From the NCBI GenBank assembly GCA_900315495.1, contig OMZJ01000029.1, positions 1 through 32,996 of the forward strand: DNA of 32,996 bases. The letters run 5' to 3'. The notes under the pieces are model-generated. The model did not search any database and was not told where the DNA came from. It saw only the letters and a program-made list of their open reading frames with translations. The position numbers and the translations under genes are program-made. This document shows positions 23,273-31,154 of this stretch, in pieces (position 1 is the first letter of the stretch; every line of letters starts with the position of its first letter). Origin of the DNA: an uncultured Lachnospiraceae bacterium (lineage in GTDB: Bacteria; Bacillota; Clostridia; Lachnospirales; Lachnospiraceae).

Positions 23273-24577
23273 TTACGCGCTTGCCTCCGCTGTGTTGGAA
23301 GCGTTCTTCTTTCTGGGTTTCCGCGCACTGTCCGCCGTGGCATCGGTGCGCTTGGTCAGGATCGGCGCCGCATGGTTTTCCACCACATCCTTGGTCACGG
23401 TGCAGATGCCGATGGAATCATCGGACGGAATCTCATACATCGTATCCATCATGATGTTCTCGATGATGGCCCGCAGACCTCTGGCCCCGTTTTTGCGCTC
23501 GATTGCCTGATGGGCGATCGCGTGAACCGCCTCATCCGTGAATTCCAGCTTCACGCCGTCCATGTCAAACAGGCGGATGTACTGCTTGGTGATGGCATTC
23601 TTCGGCTCCGTGAGGATCCGAACCAGTGCCTCCTCATCCAGCTCGTCCAGGCTGACAATGATCGGAAGACGTCCGATGAATTCCGGAATGAGTCCGTATT
23701 TGACCAGATCCTCCGGGCGCACCTGCCTGAACAATTCGCTGACGCTCTTGTCGTCTTTCTCCGCCAGGGACGCCTCAAAGCCCATGGAGCCGCTGCCGAT
23801 TCGCTGGCCGATCATGCGCTCCAGCCCGTCGAAGGCACCGCCGCAGATAAACAGGATGTTGGTCGTGTTGATCTGGATCAGCTCCTGCTGCGGATGCTTG
23901 CGCCCGCCCTGGGGCGGAACGCTGGCATTGGTTCCCTCGAGAATCTTCAGCAGCGCCTGCTGCACGCCCTCGCCCGAGACATCCCGGGTGATGGAAAGGT
24001 TCTCGGACTTCTTGGTGATCTTGTCGATCTCATCGATGTAAACAATGCCGAGCTCGGCCTTCTCCACATCATAGTCCGCCGCCTGAATCAGTTTGAGCAG
24101 GATGTTCTCCACATCCTCGCCGACGTAGCCGGCCTCGGTGAGCGTCGTGGCATCCGCGATGGCAAACGGCACGTTGAGAAGCTTGGCGAGAGACTGGGCG
24201 AGATAGGTTTTTCCGGATCCCGTGGGGCCCAGCAGAAGGATGTTGCTCTTCTGGATCTCCACATCGTTCTCCGCGTGGGACATGATTCTCTTGTAGTGAT
24301 TGTACACAGCCACCGAGAGCGCCTTCTTGGCGTCATCCTGCCCGACCACATACTCGGAAAGATGCGCGAAGATTTCCTTCGGCTTGAGAAGGTTGATACC
24401 GGAAGCGGCACTCTTTTTCGGCCCCTTCTTCTCTTCCTCCTCCCGGAGAATCTCATTGCAGAGCTCGACGCATTCATCACAGATAAACGCCCCGTTGTTC
24501 CCTGCAATCAGCTTTCTGACCTGACTCTGCTTTTTTCCGCAGAAAGAGCAGCGGTATTCCTCGTATCTGCCTGCCAT
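23273..24577 (-). CDS. clpX: ATP-dependent Clp protease ATP-binding subunit ClpX
   Basis: A 434-residue AAA+ unfoldase feeding substrates to ClpP. N-terminal zinc-binding domain with C10, C13, C33 and C36; Walker A GPTGSGKT (117-124); Walker B VYIDEIDK; pore loop GYVGED; sensor motif region [19 protein letters not shown]; arginine finger region [17 protein letters not shown]. The ClpP-docking loop reads GSMGFEA, with MGF where most ClpX have IGF. The last 30 residues are Lys/Ala-rich. Its ATG directly follows the clpP TAA, with GGGGAG inside the clpP end. An intrinsic terminator follows. Confidence 0.97.
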   Translation of the reverse strand: MAGRYEEYRCSFCGKKQSQVRKLIAGNNGAFICDECVELCNEILREEEEKKGPKKSAASGINLLKPKEIFAHLSEYVVGQDDAKKALSVAVYNHYKRIMSHAENDVEIQKSNILLLGPTGSGKTYLAQSLAKLLNVPFAIADATTLTEAGYVGEDVENILLKLIQAADYDVEKAELGIVYIDEIDKITKKSENLSITRDVSGEGVQQALLKILEGTNASVPPQGGRKHPQQELIQINTTNILFICGGAFDGLERMIGQRIGSGSMGFEASLAEKDDKSVSELFRQVRPEDLVKYGLIPEFIGRLPIIVSLDELDEEALVRILTEPKNAITKQYIRLFDMDGVKLEFTDEAVHAIAHQAIERKNGARGLRAIIENIMMDTMYEIPSDDSIGICTVTKDVVENHAAPILTKRTDATADSARKPRKKNASNTAEASA

Positions 24578-25168
24578 TTACTCCCCTTGTCTGTTTGTAA
24601 TGACGCGGTCGATCAGCCCGTACTGCAGTGCCTCTTCCGCTGTCATATAGTTATCCCGCTCGGTGTCGCGCTCAATCACCTCGATCGGCTGGCCGGTGTG
24701 CTTTGCGAGAAGCTCGTTCAGGCGTTTCCTGGTCTTTAAGATCTCTTCGGCGACAATCCGGATCTCCGTCGCCTGCCCCTGTGCTCCGCCGGAGGGCTGA
24801 TGGATCATGATCGAGGAATTGGGAAGTGCCATTCTCTTGCCCTTTGTCCCGCCGGAGAGCAGGAAAGCGCCCATCGAGGCTGCCATGCCCACACAGATGG
24901 TGGAGACATCGCACTTGATGTACTGCATGGTGTCATAAATGGCAAACCCGGCCGTCACCGAGCCGCCCGGGCTGTTGATGTACAGGCTGATATCCTTGGA
25001 CGGGTCCTCCGACTCCAGGAAAAGGAGCTCCGCCACGATGACGCTGGCGGAAGCATCGTTGACTTCCTCTCCGAGAAAAATGATCCGGTCTTTCAGCAGC
25101 CGCGAATAAATGTCATAGGACCGCTCGCCGCGGTTCGTCTGCTCAATTACATAAGGTACTAAAGCCAT
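24578..25168 (-). CDS. clpP: ATP-dependent Clp protease proteolytic subunit ClpP
   Basis: A 196-residue serine peptidase forming the tetradecameric chamber used by ClpX. Catalytic triad Ser98 (GMAASMGAF), His123 (MIHQP) and Asp172 (RDNYMTA). The N-terminal [20 protein letters not shown] is standard, as is the length. GAGAGGAG lies upstream of the ATG. It is between tig and clpX on the same strand with no spacer to clpX, the common Clostridia/Bacilli arrangement. The 157-bp spacer from tig carries stem-loops but no clear promoter. Confidence 0.98.
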   Translation of the reverse strand: MALVPYVIEQTNRGERSYDIYSRLLKDRIIFLGEEVNDASASVIVAELLFLESEDPSKDISLYINSPGGSVTAGFAIYDTMQYIKCDVSTICVGMAASMGAFLLSGGTKGKRMALPNSSIMIHQPSGGAQGQATEIRIVAEEILKTRKRLNELLAKHTGQPIEVIERDTERDNYMTAEEALQYGLIDRVITNRQGE

Positions 25169-25199
25169 CTGTGTCTTTCACTCCTCTCTGTACAACAGG

Positions 25200-25241
25200 G
25201 CGGACCGACCCCGCATGCTGATGCATCCGGGGGCAGTCCGC
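25200..25241 (-). other. stem-loops in the tig-clpP spacer
   Basis: GCGGAC/GTCCGC and CCCC/GGGG close an interrupted hairpin with an inner ATGC/GCAT stem, 30 nt before clpP. Smaller stems are TCCGCC/GGCGGA (25265-25280) and CCTGAC/GTCAGG (25293-25315). No U-tract is present, so transcription probably continues; they may tune the tig/clpP ratio. Confidence 0.45.
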
Positions 25242-25325
25242 TTCTCTGTCAGTTCATTTATCTTTCCGCCGCAGGGCGGACGGGTCCGGGCGCCTGACAG
25301 ACAAGCGCAGTCAGGACCTGTCTTC

Positions 25326-26693
25326 TTACTGTTCGTCAGCCGGCTTGTCCGCGCTCTCCGCCGCCTTCTCCTCGGCCGGCGCATCTGCCTTCTCTTCTGC
25401 CTTCGGCGCAACAACCACCGCGGAATCTCCGATCAGATCCGCCGCCTTCTGCACGGCCAGATCCTCGCGGAGCGCCTTCAGGTTCTCCTCCCCGAGGGAC
25501 TCCTTCACCTTGTCGGCTTCCATCTTGTAGCTGTCGGCCATCTTCTTGATCTCCTCATCCACTTCCTCGTCGGAAACCTGGATGTTTTCGGCCTTCACGA
25601 CCTCCTCCAGCACAAGGCGGGACTGGATGTTGGTCAGCGCCTGCGGCTTCGTCTGCTCCACCAGCTGATCCACCGTCATGCCGGTGTATTTCAGATACTG
25701 GTCGATGGACATGCCCTGCTGCTGAATTCTGCGCGCAAAGTTATTGACCATGTCTCTGGCCTGCGTGTCCACCATGGCATCCGGAACCTCCATCTGCGCG
25801 TTGGCGACTGCCTTGTCCACGGCATCAGACTTTTTGCGGTTCTCCGCTTCCTTCGTCTTGCGGTCCAGCGTCTTCTTCCGAAGGTCGGCCTTGTACTCTT
25901 CCAGGGTATCGAAATCGGAAACCTCGCTGGCGAACTCATCATCAATCTCCGGCAGGATCTCCTTCTTGATTGCATTGACCGTTACCTTGAAGGTTGCCGG
26001 CTTGCCCGCCAGATTCTCGGCGTGATAGTCCTTCGGGAAGGTGACCTCGACGTCCACCTTGTCCCCGGTGTTCTTCCCGACCAACTGGTCTTCAAAGCCC
26101 GGGATGAAGGAGCCGGAGCCGAGGGTCAGGTCATAGTTCTCGCCCTTGCCGCCGTCGAACGCCTTGCCGTCGCAGAATCCCTCGTAGTCGATATTGACAA
26201 TGTCACCGTTCTGTGCCGGGCGGTCGTCAACGTCCTGCATGACAACCTGCTTCTTCTGCTCTTCCTTGAGCTGATTCTCGATCTCCTCATCGGTGACGGT
26301 GACCGGCTCCTCCTCGACCTCAAGGTTCTTGTACGCGCCGAGCGTTACCGCCGGGCGGACAGCAACCTGTGCGGTGAAGATGAAGTCCTTGCCCTCTTCG
26401 ATCTGTGTGACATCGACCTCCGGGCGGGATACCACCTCAACGCCGCTCTCCTTCACCGCGTCGTCGTATGCGGTCGGGATGATGTAGTTTGCGGCATCCT
26501 CATAGAAGATCTGCGGCCCGTAGACCTTCTCGATGATCTTGCGGGGCGCCTTGCCCTTGCGGAATCCCTGGACGGTGATTCTGTTCTTCTCTCTCAGATA
26601 CGCACGCTGCAGTGCTTTTTCAAATTCATCAGCGCTGACGGTAATGGTCAGTTTCGCTGTGTTTTTCTCAAGATTTTCAACCTGTACGCTCAT
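25326..26693 (-). CDS. tig: Trigger factor, ribosome-associated chaperone
   Basis: A 455-residue chaperone and prolyl isomerase that meets nascent chains at the ribosome exit. N-terminal ribosome-binding domain with the signature GFRKGKAPRK (43-52); FKBP-type PPIase domain in the middle (about 150-235, GDIVNIDYEGFCDGKAFDGG); helical C-terminal arms. The last 35 residues are a low-complexity Ala/Glu/Lys/Asp tail ending ADEQ. The start was set by GGAGG 8 nt before ATG; the open frame upstream has no signals. An extended -10 promoter is about 100 bp upstream and likely drives tig-clpP-clpX. Confidence 0.97.
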   Translation of the reverse strand: MSVQVENLEKNTAKLTITVSADEFEKALQRAYLREKNRITVQGFRKGKAPRKIIEKVYGPQIFYEDAANYIIPTAYDDAVKESGVEVVSRPEVDVTQIEEGKDFIFTAQVAVRPAVTLGAYKNLEVEEEPVTVTDEEIENQLKEEQKKQVVMQDVDDRPAQNGDIVNIDYEGFCDGKAFDGGKGENYDLTLGSGSFIPGFEDQLVGKNTGDKVDVEVTFPKDYHAENLAGKPATFKVTVNAIKKEILPEIDDEFASEVSDFDTLEEYKADLRKKTLDRKTKEAENRKKSDAVDKAVANAQMEVPDAMVDTQARDMVNNFARRIQQQGMSIDQYLKYTGMTVDQLVEQTKPQALTNIQSRLVLEEVVKAENIQVSDEEVDEEIKKMADSYKMEADKVKESLGEENLKALREDLAVQKAADLIGDSAVVVAPKAEEKADAPAEEKAAESADKPADEQ

Positions 26694-26794
26694 TGTGGTT
26701 CCTCCTACCTGTACTGAGTTATGCCCGCGTCCGGATCTCGGCCGGATCCGCGGCTCGCGCAGGCCGGATTGAGTCTGCACGCCTGCGACAAACA

Positions 26795-26824
26795 ATTATA
26801 ACACGGCTGTAAAGGATTTGCCAG
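26795..26824 (-). promoter_or_regulatory. sigma-A promoter of tig-clpP-clpX (extended -10)
   Basis: CTGGCA (26819-26824), 18-bp spacer, perfect TATAAT (26795-26800) with TG one base upstream on the minus strand. I see no CtsR-like heptad repeat (GGTCAAA) near it. Confidence 0.8.
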
Positions 26825-26870
26825 TTCTCCGCGCATAAATTGTCTGATTTTTTAATGAACTTGCATGCGG

Positions 26871-27422
26871 TCAGTCCGCGCGCAGATGAATGTCTCCCGC
26901 AATCCGCTCTGCCGTTTCCTCGTCCTTGAGAAGCTTCACCAGCTCAAGCCCGAAGGCAATGGAAGTGCCCATGCCGCGGCTGGTGGTGATCAGGCCGTCG
27001 GTGACGACTGGGCTGTCCGTAAAGGAAGCGCCCTCCAGCGTGTCCTCAAAACCCGCATGGCAGGTGGCAAGCTTTCCCCGCAGGATACCCAGACGCCCCA
27101 GGACGGAGGGCGCCGCACAGATCGCGGCGATCCTGCCGCGCTCCCCGGCGGCATGTGCCGAGAGGAGTCTGGAAACCTGTTCGGAGGCCTTCAGGTGATC
27201 GGTTCCGCGCTTCCCGCCGGGCAGAATCAGGGTATCCTCCGCATCTGCGGAGAACTGGTCCATGGTGAGATCTGCCAGCACTGGAATGCCATGGGATCCC
27301 CGCACCTCTCTCTCCTTTGTGATGGAAACAGTCTGTACCTCCAGCCCCGCCCGGCGCAGCAGATCCACCGGCGCAATCGCCTCTGTCTCCTCAAATCCAT
27401 CTGCCAGCAGCTCGTAGATCAT
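26871..27422 (-). CDS. DJ-1/PfpI family protein (YajL/ThiJ-like)
   Basis: A 183-residue cytoplasmic protein of the DJ-1 superfamily. MIYELLADGFEETEAIAPVD contains the conserved acidic FEE-E motif; the nucleophile elbow is AAICAAPSVLG with Cys102; TLILPGG is the family strand-turn. Family members act as glyoxalases, deglycases or chaperones; many Firmicutes copies are annotated as thiamine-related ThiJ without proof. The start was chosen by GGAGGGAGG 8 nt upstream; a longer frame lacks a site. A near-consensus promoter lies about 90 bp upstream. It stands as a single gene ahead of the tig promoter. Confidence 0.92.
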   Translation of the reverse strand: MIYELLADGFEETEAIAPVDLLRRAGLEVQTVSITKEREVRGSHGIPVLADLTMDQFSADAEDTLILPGGKRGTDHLKASEQVSRLLSAHAAGERGRIAAICAAPSVLGRLGILRGKLATCHAGFEDTLEGASFTDSPVVTDGLITTSRGMGTSIAFGLELVKLLKDEETAERIAGDIHLRAD

Positions 27423-27511
27423 TCTGATTGCCTCCCTCCGAATCTCAGAGTTCCCGCACTGGCCGTGTTCTGCACCGGCAGGGCTCTTTTCCACGCCGCA
27501 GTTTCCCGATC

Positions 27512-27540
27512 ATTCTAAAAGAAGCGGCGGATTCTGTCAA
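27512..27540 (-). promoter_or_regulatory. sigma-A promoter of the DJ-1 gene
   Basis: TTGACA (27535-27540, 6/6), 17-bp spacer, TAGAAT (27512-27517, 5/6) on the minus strand. The -10 is followed by GATC, and the whole TAGAATGATC recurs inverted in the divergent promoter at 27599-27608. The rest of the 356-bp space between genes (27423-27778) holds no gene that I can support. Confidence 0.85.
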
Positions 27541-27575
27541 CCACAGCGCAAAAAGGCACAAAAAGGCCTGCAGCA

Positions 27576-27604
27576 TTGCAAAAAGGAGTTCATAACAGTA
27601 GAAT
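27576..27604 (+). promoter_or_regulatory. promoter of the CYTH gene
   Basis: TTGCAA (27576-27581), 17-bp spacer, TAGAAT (27599-27604) on the plus strand, followed by GATC exactly as in the divergent DJ-1 promoter. The leader to the start codon would be about 165 nt. GCAAAAAGG-type repeats lie at 27548-27586. Confidence 0.6.
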
Positions 27605-27778
27605 GATCAACAGTGAGCGGCAGCACAGCCGCCGCAGTATGCCGACCGGGTCCATTGCGCAGACTGCGTACTGCAGAAAACCGCACAGCCTCCGCAGAAC
27701 TCCGGCCGGTCATGGTTCATCCGTCCGGAGGAAAGAGACCCGCCGCTAAACCAGCCAAATGGAAAGGATCGGAAAGAG

Positions 27779-28276
27779 ATGGAAATCGAGCGCAAATTCC
27801 TTGTAAAACACCTTCCGGAGAATCTGGAGCAGTACCCACACGCCTGTCTGGAGCAGGGGTATCTGTGCACCGCGCCGGTGGTCCGCGCCCGGAAAGAGGG
27901 AGACCGCTTTGTTCTGACCTACAAGGGGAAGGGGCTCCTGGAACGGGAGGAATACAATCTTCCGCTGACGGAAGAAGCCTACCGCCACCTGATCGCCAAG
28001 GCCGACGGGCGGATCATCACCAAAGTGCGCTACCGCATTCCGCTGCCGGACGGGCTGACCGCGGAGCTGGATCTCTTTGCGGGGGATCTCTCCGGGCTGA
28101 CGGTCATTGAGGTGGAATTTCCGGACCGGGCGCGGGCCCTCTCCTTTGTCCCGCCGGAATGGTTCGGAGCGGATGTCACCATGGACGGTCGCTATCAGAA
28201 CAGCCGTCTGTCCGATCCCTCCCTCCCGCTTCCGCCCTTTGGCCCCGCGGCAGAGAAGAATATTTTGACACCGTAA
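27779..28276 (+). CDS. CYTH domain protein, probable inorganic triphosphatase
   Basis: A 165-residue soluble protein opening with MEIERKFLVK, the E-x-E-x-K signature (E2, E4, K6) of CYTH enzymes. Further family charges appear in VVRARKEGDRFVLTYKGKG, TKVRYRIPL, ELDLFAGDLSGLTVIEVEF and the final MDGRYQNSRLS. Members form a beta-tunnel and hydrolyse triphosphates (PPPi, thiamine triphosphate) or cyclise ATP; short stand-alone bacterial forms are mostly triphosphatases. The ribosome site is weak (GGAAAG). A promoter for the next gene overlaps its stop codon. Confidence 0.92.
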   Translation: MEIERKFLVKHLPENLEQYPHACLEQGYLCTAPVVRARKEGDRFVLTYKGKGLLEREEYNLPLTEEAYRHLIAKADGRIITKVRYRIPLPDGLTAELDLFAGDLSGLTVIEVEFPDRARALSFVPPEWFGADVTMDGRYQNSRLSDPSLPLPPFGPAAEKNILTP

Positions 28277-28294
28277 TATTGTCTGTGCTATGAT
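28265..28294 (+). promoter_or_regulatory. promoter overlapping the CYTH stop codon
   Basis: TTGACA (28265-28270, 6/6), 18-bp spacer, TATGAT (28289-28294, 5/6). The CYTH stop TAA (28274-28276) lies in the spacer. It should drive the membrane-anchored protein gene at 28367. Confidence 0.8.
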
Positions 28295-28366
28295 CGGTTT
28301 TATCGGTCTGTCTGCCGACTGACGCGCAGACGGACATCTATTCAGGAGGTTTAGGAGGATACTTTC

Positions 28367-29059
28367 ATGACCTGGTGGCAGATTCTGCTGATTGTACTGG
28401 CAATTGTCGCTGGCGTGCTGGTCGTGCTCTACATTGTGGGGACAAGACTGCAGCGCAGACAGGCGGCTTCACAGGAACAGATGGAGGCGATGAAACAGAC
28501 CGTTTCCATGCTGGTCATCGATAAAAAGAAGATGCGGCTTCGCGACGCAAGCCTTCCGGAGATCGTTGTCTCCCAGACACCCAAATATCTGCGGCGGGCG
28601 AAAATGCCCATCGTCAAGGCAAAGATCGGGCCGAAGGTCATGACGCTGATCGCCGATCCCGTGGTTTTTGAACAGCTTCCCACGATGAAGGAAGTCAAGG
28701 CGGTCATCAGCGGCATCTATATCACCGAGATCAAGAGCGTCCGCGGCGGCACCGTTCTGCCGATTCCGAAAAAGAAGCGGGGACTTGCCCGCCTGATGTT
28801 CTGGAAAAAGGGCGGCAGCACCCCGGCAGGAAAGAATGATTCGTCCGCCGCAAAGAAGAAGAATGCTTCCGCCGCAAAGGCCGGCAGCACCGCAAAGGCG
28901 GCTTCCTCTTCGTCTTCCGCATCCGCGGGCTCTTCCGAAGCCTCTGGTTCTCCCGCTTCTGCGAAGGCCTCGGTCTCCGCAGACACGGCGAAAAAGCCGC
29001 AGAATGGTTCCGGCAGAAATTCTTCCCGCGGCCGTTCCACCAAAAAGAAGAGGAAATAA
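28367..29059 (+). CDS. Membrane-anchored protein with Ala/Ser/Lys-rich tail, function unknown
   Basis: Unrecognised 230-residue protein. One N-terminal membrane helix (about 4-26, WWQILLIVLAIVAGVLVVLY) is followed by a basic stretch. The compact middle region (about 60-125) includes PEIVVSQTPKYLRRAKMPIV, PKVMTLIADPVVFEQLPTMK and VKAVISGIYITEIKSV. A basic patch PIPKKKRGLARLMFWKK leads into a disordered tail (about 148-230) of Ala, Ser, Lys and Gly ending TKKKRK. Basic residues after the helix suggest the bulk is cytoplasmic, where the basic tail could bind nucleic acid, ribosomes or membrane; this is inference. Two AGGAGG sites precede ATG; the second is used. A strong hairpin terminator follows. 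Confidence 0.85.
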   Translation: MTWWQILLIVLAIVAGVLVVLYIVGTRLQRRQAASQEQMEAMKQTVSMLVIDKKKMRLRDASLPEIVVSQTPKYLRRAKMPIVKAKIGPKVMTLIADPVVFEQLPTMKEVKAVISGIYITEIKSVRGGTVLPIPKKKRGLARLMFWKKGGSTPAGKNDSSAAKKKNASAAKAGSTAKAASSSSSASAGSSEASGSPASAKASVSADTAKKPQNGSGRNSSRGRSTKKKRK

Positions 29060-29102
29060 CAGCAGCCGAACCGGGACGGTCTCCCGATTCGATGAAACGA
29101 AG

Positions 29103-29148
29103 AATACAGCAGGCCCCGGCTTCCTTGGAAGCCGGGGCCTGCTGTATT
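29103..29148. terminator. bidirectional terminator between convergent genes
   Basis: A perfect 22-bp inverted repeat (29103-29124 with 29127-29148), effectively a stem of about 20 bp with a small loop. ATTTTTC follows on the plus strand and TTCTTCGTTTC on the minus strand. The TAA of the minus-strand DUF1934 gene overlaps the stem edge. Confidence 0.93.
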
Positions 29149-29731
29149 ATTTTTCGAATTTCTGTGCCAGGATCTGCACCCGGTACCGGCCGATCAGGTT
29201 CTCTCCGGAAAAAAGCCGGTAACGGATCTCGGCGGTCACAGTCTGCGCCTCCACCAAAAAAGAAAGAAGGTCCGTCGCCGCGGTAAAGGTCATCTGTCCC
29301 CAGGGCGTCTGGTATGGGCACAGGGTGCGCACGCCCGCCGCAAAACGCAGATCGGCGGAAACGGTTCCGCTTCTCCGCACGCGGATTTCATCGCCTCGGA
29401 AAAGGAGGGAGGTCGTGTGCATCGACACGTGCGGCGCGGACGCCTCCGCCGGCGGAAGCGGTCCCTCCGCCGGCTGCGAAACCTGTGAATTCTCCGCATG
29501 CGCCGGCGATGGCTCTGCCGGCTGCGGTGTCTCCCCATCGTCCGGTTCCGAAAAACGAATCTCTGTCATTCGACCGGCATCGCGGCGGATCCCCTCCGCC
29601 TCCAGGCAGATGCGCTCCTTTTCCGTCCCGGAAAAGGGAGTCTCGGAAGCCCCCGGGGAGGCGCTGTCCGGCGGAAGGCTCTCCGCCTGGATGATCTCTG
29701 TCAGGATGCGGACCCTTACCTTCTGCTCCAA
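29147..29731 (-). CDS. DUF1934 domain-containing protein (YwiB-like beta-barrel)
   Basis: A 194-residue protein. The DUF1934 features are the start KVRVRILTEI, then TSLLFRGDEIRVRRSGTVSA, LRFAAGVRTLCPYQTPWGQM (typical F..G.RT...Y.TP.G), and the closing strand EIRYRLFSGENLIGRYRV. A Pro/Ala/Glu/Ser-rich insertion (about residues 58-105) separates the first strands from the rest, making it longer than usual (about 140). The family is calycin-like with no established function. Start is TTG, with GGAGG 9 nt upstream and no ATG nearby in frame. It follows ddl by 41 bp on the same strand. Confidence 0.88.
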   Translation of the reverse strand: MEQKVRVRILTEIIQAESLPPDSASPGASETPFSGTEKERICLEAEGIRRDAGRMTEIRFSEPDDGETPQPAEPSPAHAENSQVSQPAEGPLPPAEASAPHVSMHTTSLLFRGDEIRVRRSGTVSADLRFAAGVRTLCPYQTPWGQMTFTAATDLLSFLVEAQTVTAEIRYRLFSGENLIGRYRVQILAQKFEK

Positions 29732-29772
29732 TGGATGTTTCCTCCCTCCGATTCCTGCTGCATCCGCCTGCG

Positions 29773-30828
29773 TCAGTCTGTATTTCTGGTATAGGCGGTA
29801 TTGATCAGTGTCTGCACGAGCTTCCGGATCTCCAGCCCGCGGAAATTCCAGAGCATGGGATACATGCTGATCGACGTGAATCCCGGCATGGTATTGATCT
29901 CGTTGAACACGACGCCCTTCTCATCCAGGAAGAAATCAACGCGGGCCAGTCCTCTGCCGTCGACACCGTTGAAGATTTTCACCGCGTCGGCGCGGATCTC
30001 GTCGCTGACACCGTCCGGAAGCACCGGATTGACATCCGTGCGGGATTCGGGGTTGTGATACTTCGCGTCATAGTCGTAGAACGCGGCAGCGGAGAGAACC
30101 TCCCCGACGCCGGAAGCCTTCGGATTTTTCCCGCCGAGGACCGCGCATTCCAGTTCTCTTCCCACAATGGTTTCCTCAACCAGGATCTTGGAATCATAGT
30201 CCGCGGCAGTAAAAAGTGCCTTTTTCAGTTCTTCCCGGTTCTCCGCACGGCTCACGCCGCAGGAAGAGCCCGCTCTGGACGGTTTGACAAACACCGGATA
30301 GCGGAGTTTGTCCTCCACCCGGCGGCAGACCTCGCCGATCTCTGCCAGTTCCTTCTTATACACCGGAACATACGCAGCCTGGCGGATGCCGAGGGAATCG
30401 ACAATGATCTTGGTATACAGCTTATCCATGCTCACCGCGGAAGCCAGAACACCGCAGCCGACATACGGAATCCCGGCCAGCTCGAACAGTCCCTGGATGG
30501 TCCCGTCTTCCCCGTACAGGCCGTGCAGCACCGGGAATGCCACGTCGATGTGAATTTCCTGGTAGGCTCCGTCCTGCAGGATATACAGGCACTTCTTCGC
30601 TGCATCCGGTGAGAGGGCGCAGCTGATTCCCTTCTCCTTCCAGCTGCCGTCCCGGATGGAATCCACGGAATCCGTCAGAAGCCATCTGCCGTCCTTTGTG
30701 ATGCCGATCAGGAACACATGATATCGGTCGGTGTCGATCGCATCGGCTACTGTTGTCACCGAAATACAGGAAATTTCATGTTCGGAAGATCTTCCCCCGA
30801 AAAATACTGCGATATTTTCTTTTTCCAT
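29773..30828 (-). CDS. ddl: D-alanine--D-alanine ligase
   Basis: A 351-residue cytoplasmic ATP-grasp enzyme joining two D-Ala for peptidoglycan. N-terminus IAVFFGGRSSEHEISCIS (catalytic Glu in SSEHE), VAFPVLHGLYGEDGTIQG, ATP-grasp segments YPVFVKPSRAGSSCGVSR and VGRELECAVLGG, Mg2+ ligands in ARVDFFLDEKGVVFNEINTMPGFT. The usual Ddl Tyr in the omega loop region appears in AAFYDYDAKY, suggesting the D-Ala-D-Ala rather than D-Lac form. MEKENI was chosen because AAGGAG lies 12 nt upstream; an ATG 21 nt earlier has no ribosome site. A promoter precedes it; DUF1934 follows. Confidence 0.96.
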   Translation of the reverse strand: MEKENIAVFFGGRSSEHEISCISVTTVADAIDTDRYHVFLIGITKDGRWLLTDSVDSIRDGSWKEKGISCALSPDAAKKCLYILQDGAYQEIHIDVAFPVLHGLYGEDGTIQGLFELAGIPYVGCGVLASAVSMDKLYTKIIVDSLGIRQAAYVPVYKKELAEIGEVCRRVEDKLRYPVFVKPSRAGSSCGVSRAENREELKKALFTAADYDSKILVEETIVGRELECAVLGGKNPKASGVGEVLSAAAFYDYDAKYHNPESRTDVNPVLPDGVSDEIRADAVKIFNGVDGRGLARVDFFLDEKGVVFNEINTMPGFTSISMYPMLWNFRGLEIRKLVQTLINTAYTRNTD

Positions 30829-30897
30829 CTTATCTTCTTTCTCCTTCATACCGGCCGTTCCGATCAGACCCCTTGAGGTTTTTGCGGCTGTTTTGTC

Positions 30898-30926
30898 ATT
30901 GTATCACACCAGTTTTTGTTTGTACA
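30898..30926 (-). promoter_or_regulatory. promoter of ddl-DUF1934
   Basis: TGTACA (30921-30926), 17-bp spacer, TACAAT (30898-30903, 5/6) with TG one base upstream (extended -10) on the minus strand, about 70 bp before ddl. Confidence 0.65.
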
Positions 30927-31002
30927 GAAAGCAGGCGGGCCCGGCGCTGTCTGATGACAGATCTGCCGACATCTGCCGTGAGGGCGGTCCTTGGGCTCCC
31001 TG

Positions 31003-31031
31003 TTGTCTTGCGCCCGGTGAAATGATAAGAT
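31003..31031 (+). promoter_or_regulatory. possible promoter of the NodB-fold protein gene
   Basis: TTGTCT (31003-31008), 17-bp spacer, TAAGAT (31026-31031) with TG one base upstream. Predicted start near 31038. The 326 bp between ddl and this gene (30829-31154) contain only the two promoters and the leader. Confidence 0.5.
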
Positions 31032-31037
31032 AAAAAT

Positions 31038-31154
31038 GGAACCGGATCCGGACACAGACCTTGAAATCCGGCACCCTGCAGCAATCCAAAATTTCCATGC
31101 GATGCGATCCGGTTCTTCCGGATTTTTGTGATGGCATCACAGGTGGTTCAACCC
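31038..31154 (+). promoter_or_regulatory. structured leader of the NodB-fold protein gene, attenuator-like
   Basis: GAACCGGATC (31039-31048) is the exact complement of GATCCGGTTC (31106-31115). The latter overlaps ATCCGG-TTCTT-CCGGAT followed by TTTT (31107-31127), a small terminator-like hairpin, so the two folds exclude each other. A GTGAT/ATCAC hairpin (31128-31140) abuts the ribosome site AGGTGG (31141-31146). No known riboswitch recognised. Confidence 0.35.

Noticed and set aside
26694..26870. CtsR or CIRCE heat-shock operator before tig-clpP-clpX
   Set aside because: Neither the GGTCAAA heptad repeats nor TTAGCACTC-N9-GAGTGCTAA is present in this upstream region.
27613..28110. Plus-strand frame overlapping the CYTH gene
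   Set aside because: It shares DNA with the CYTH gene in another frame, and its product is Arg/Ala/Pro-rich without any motif.
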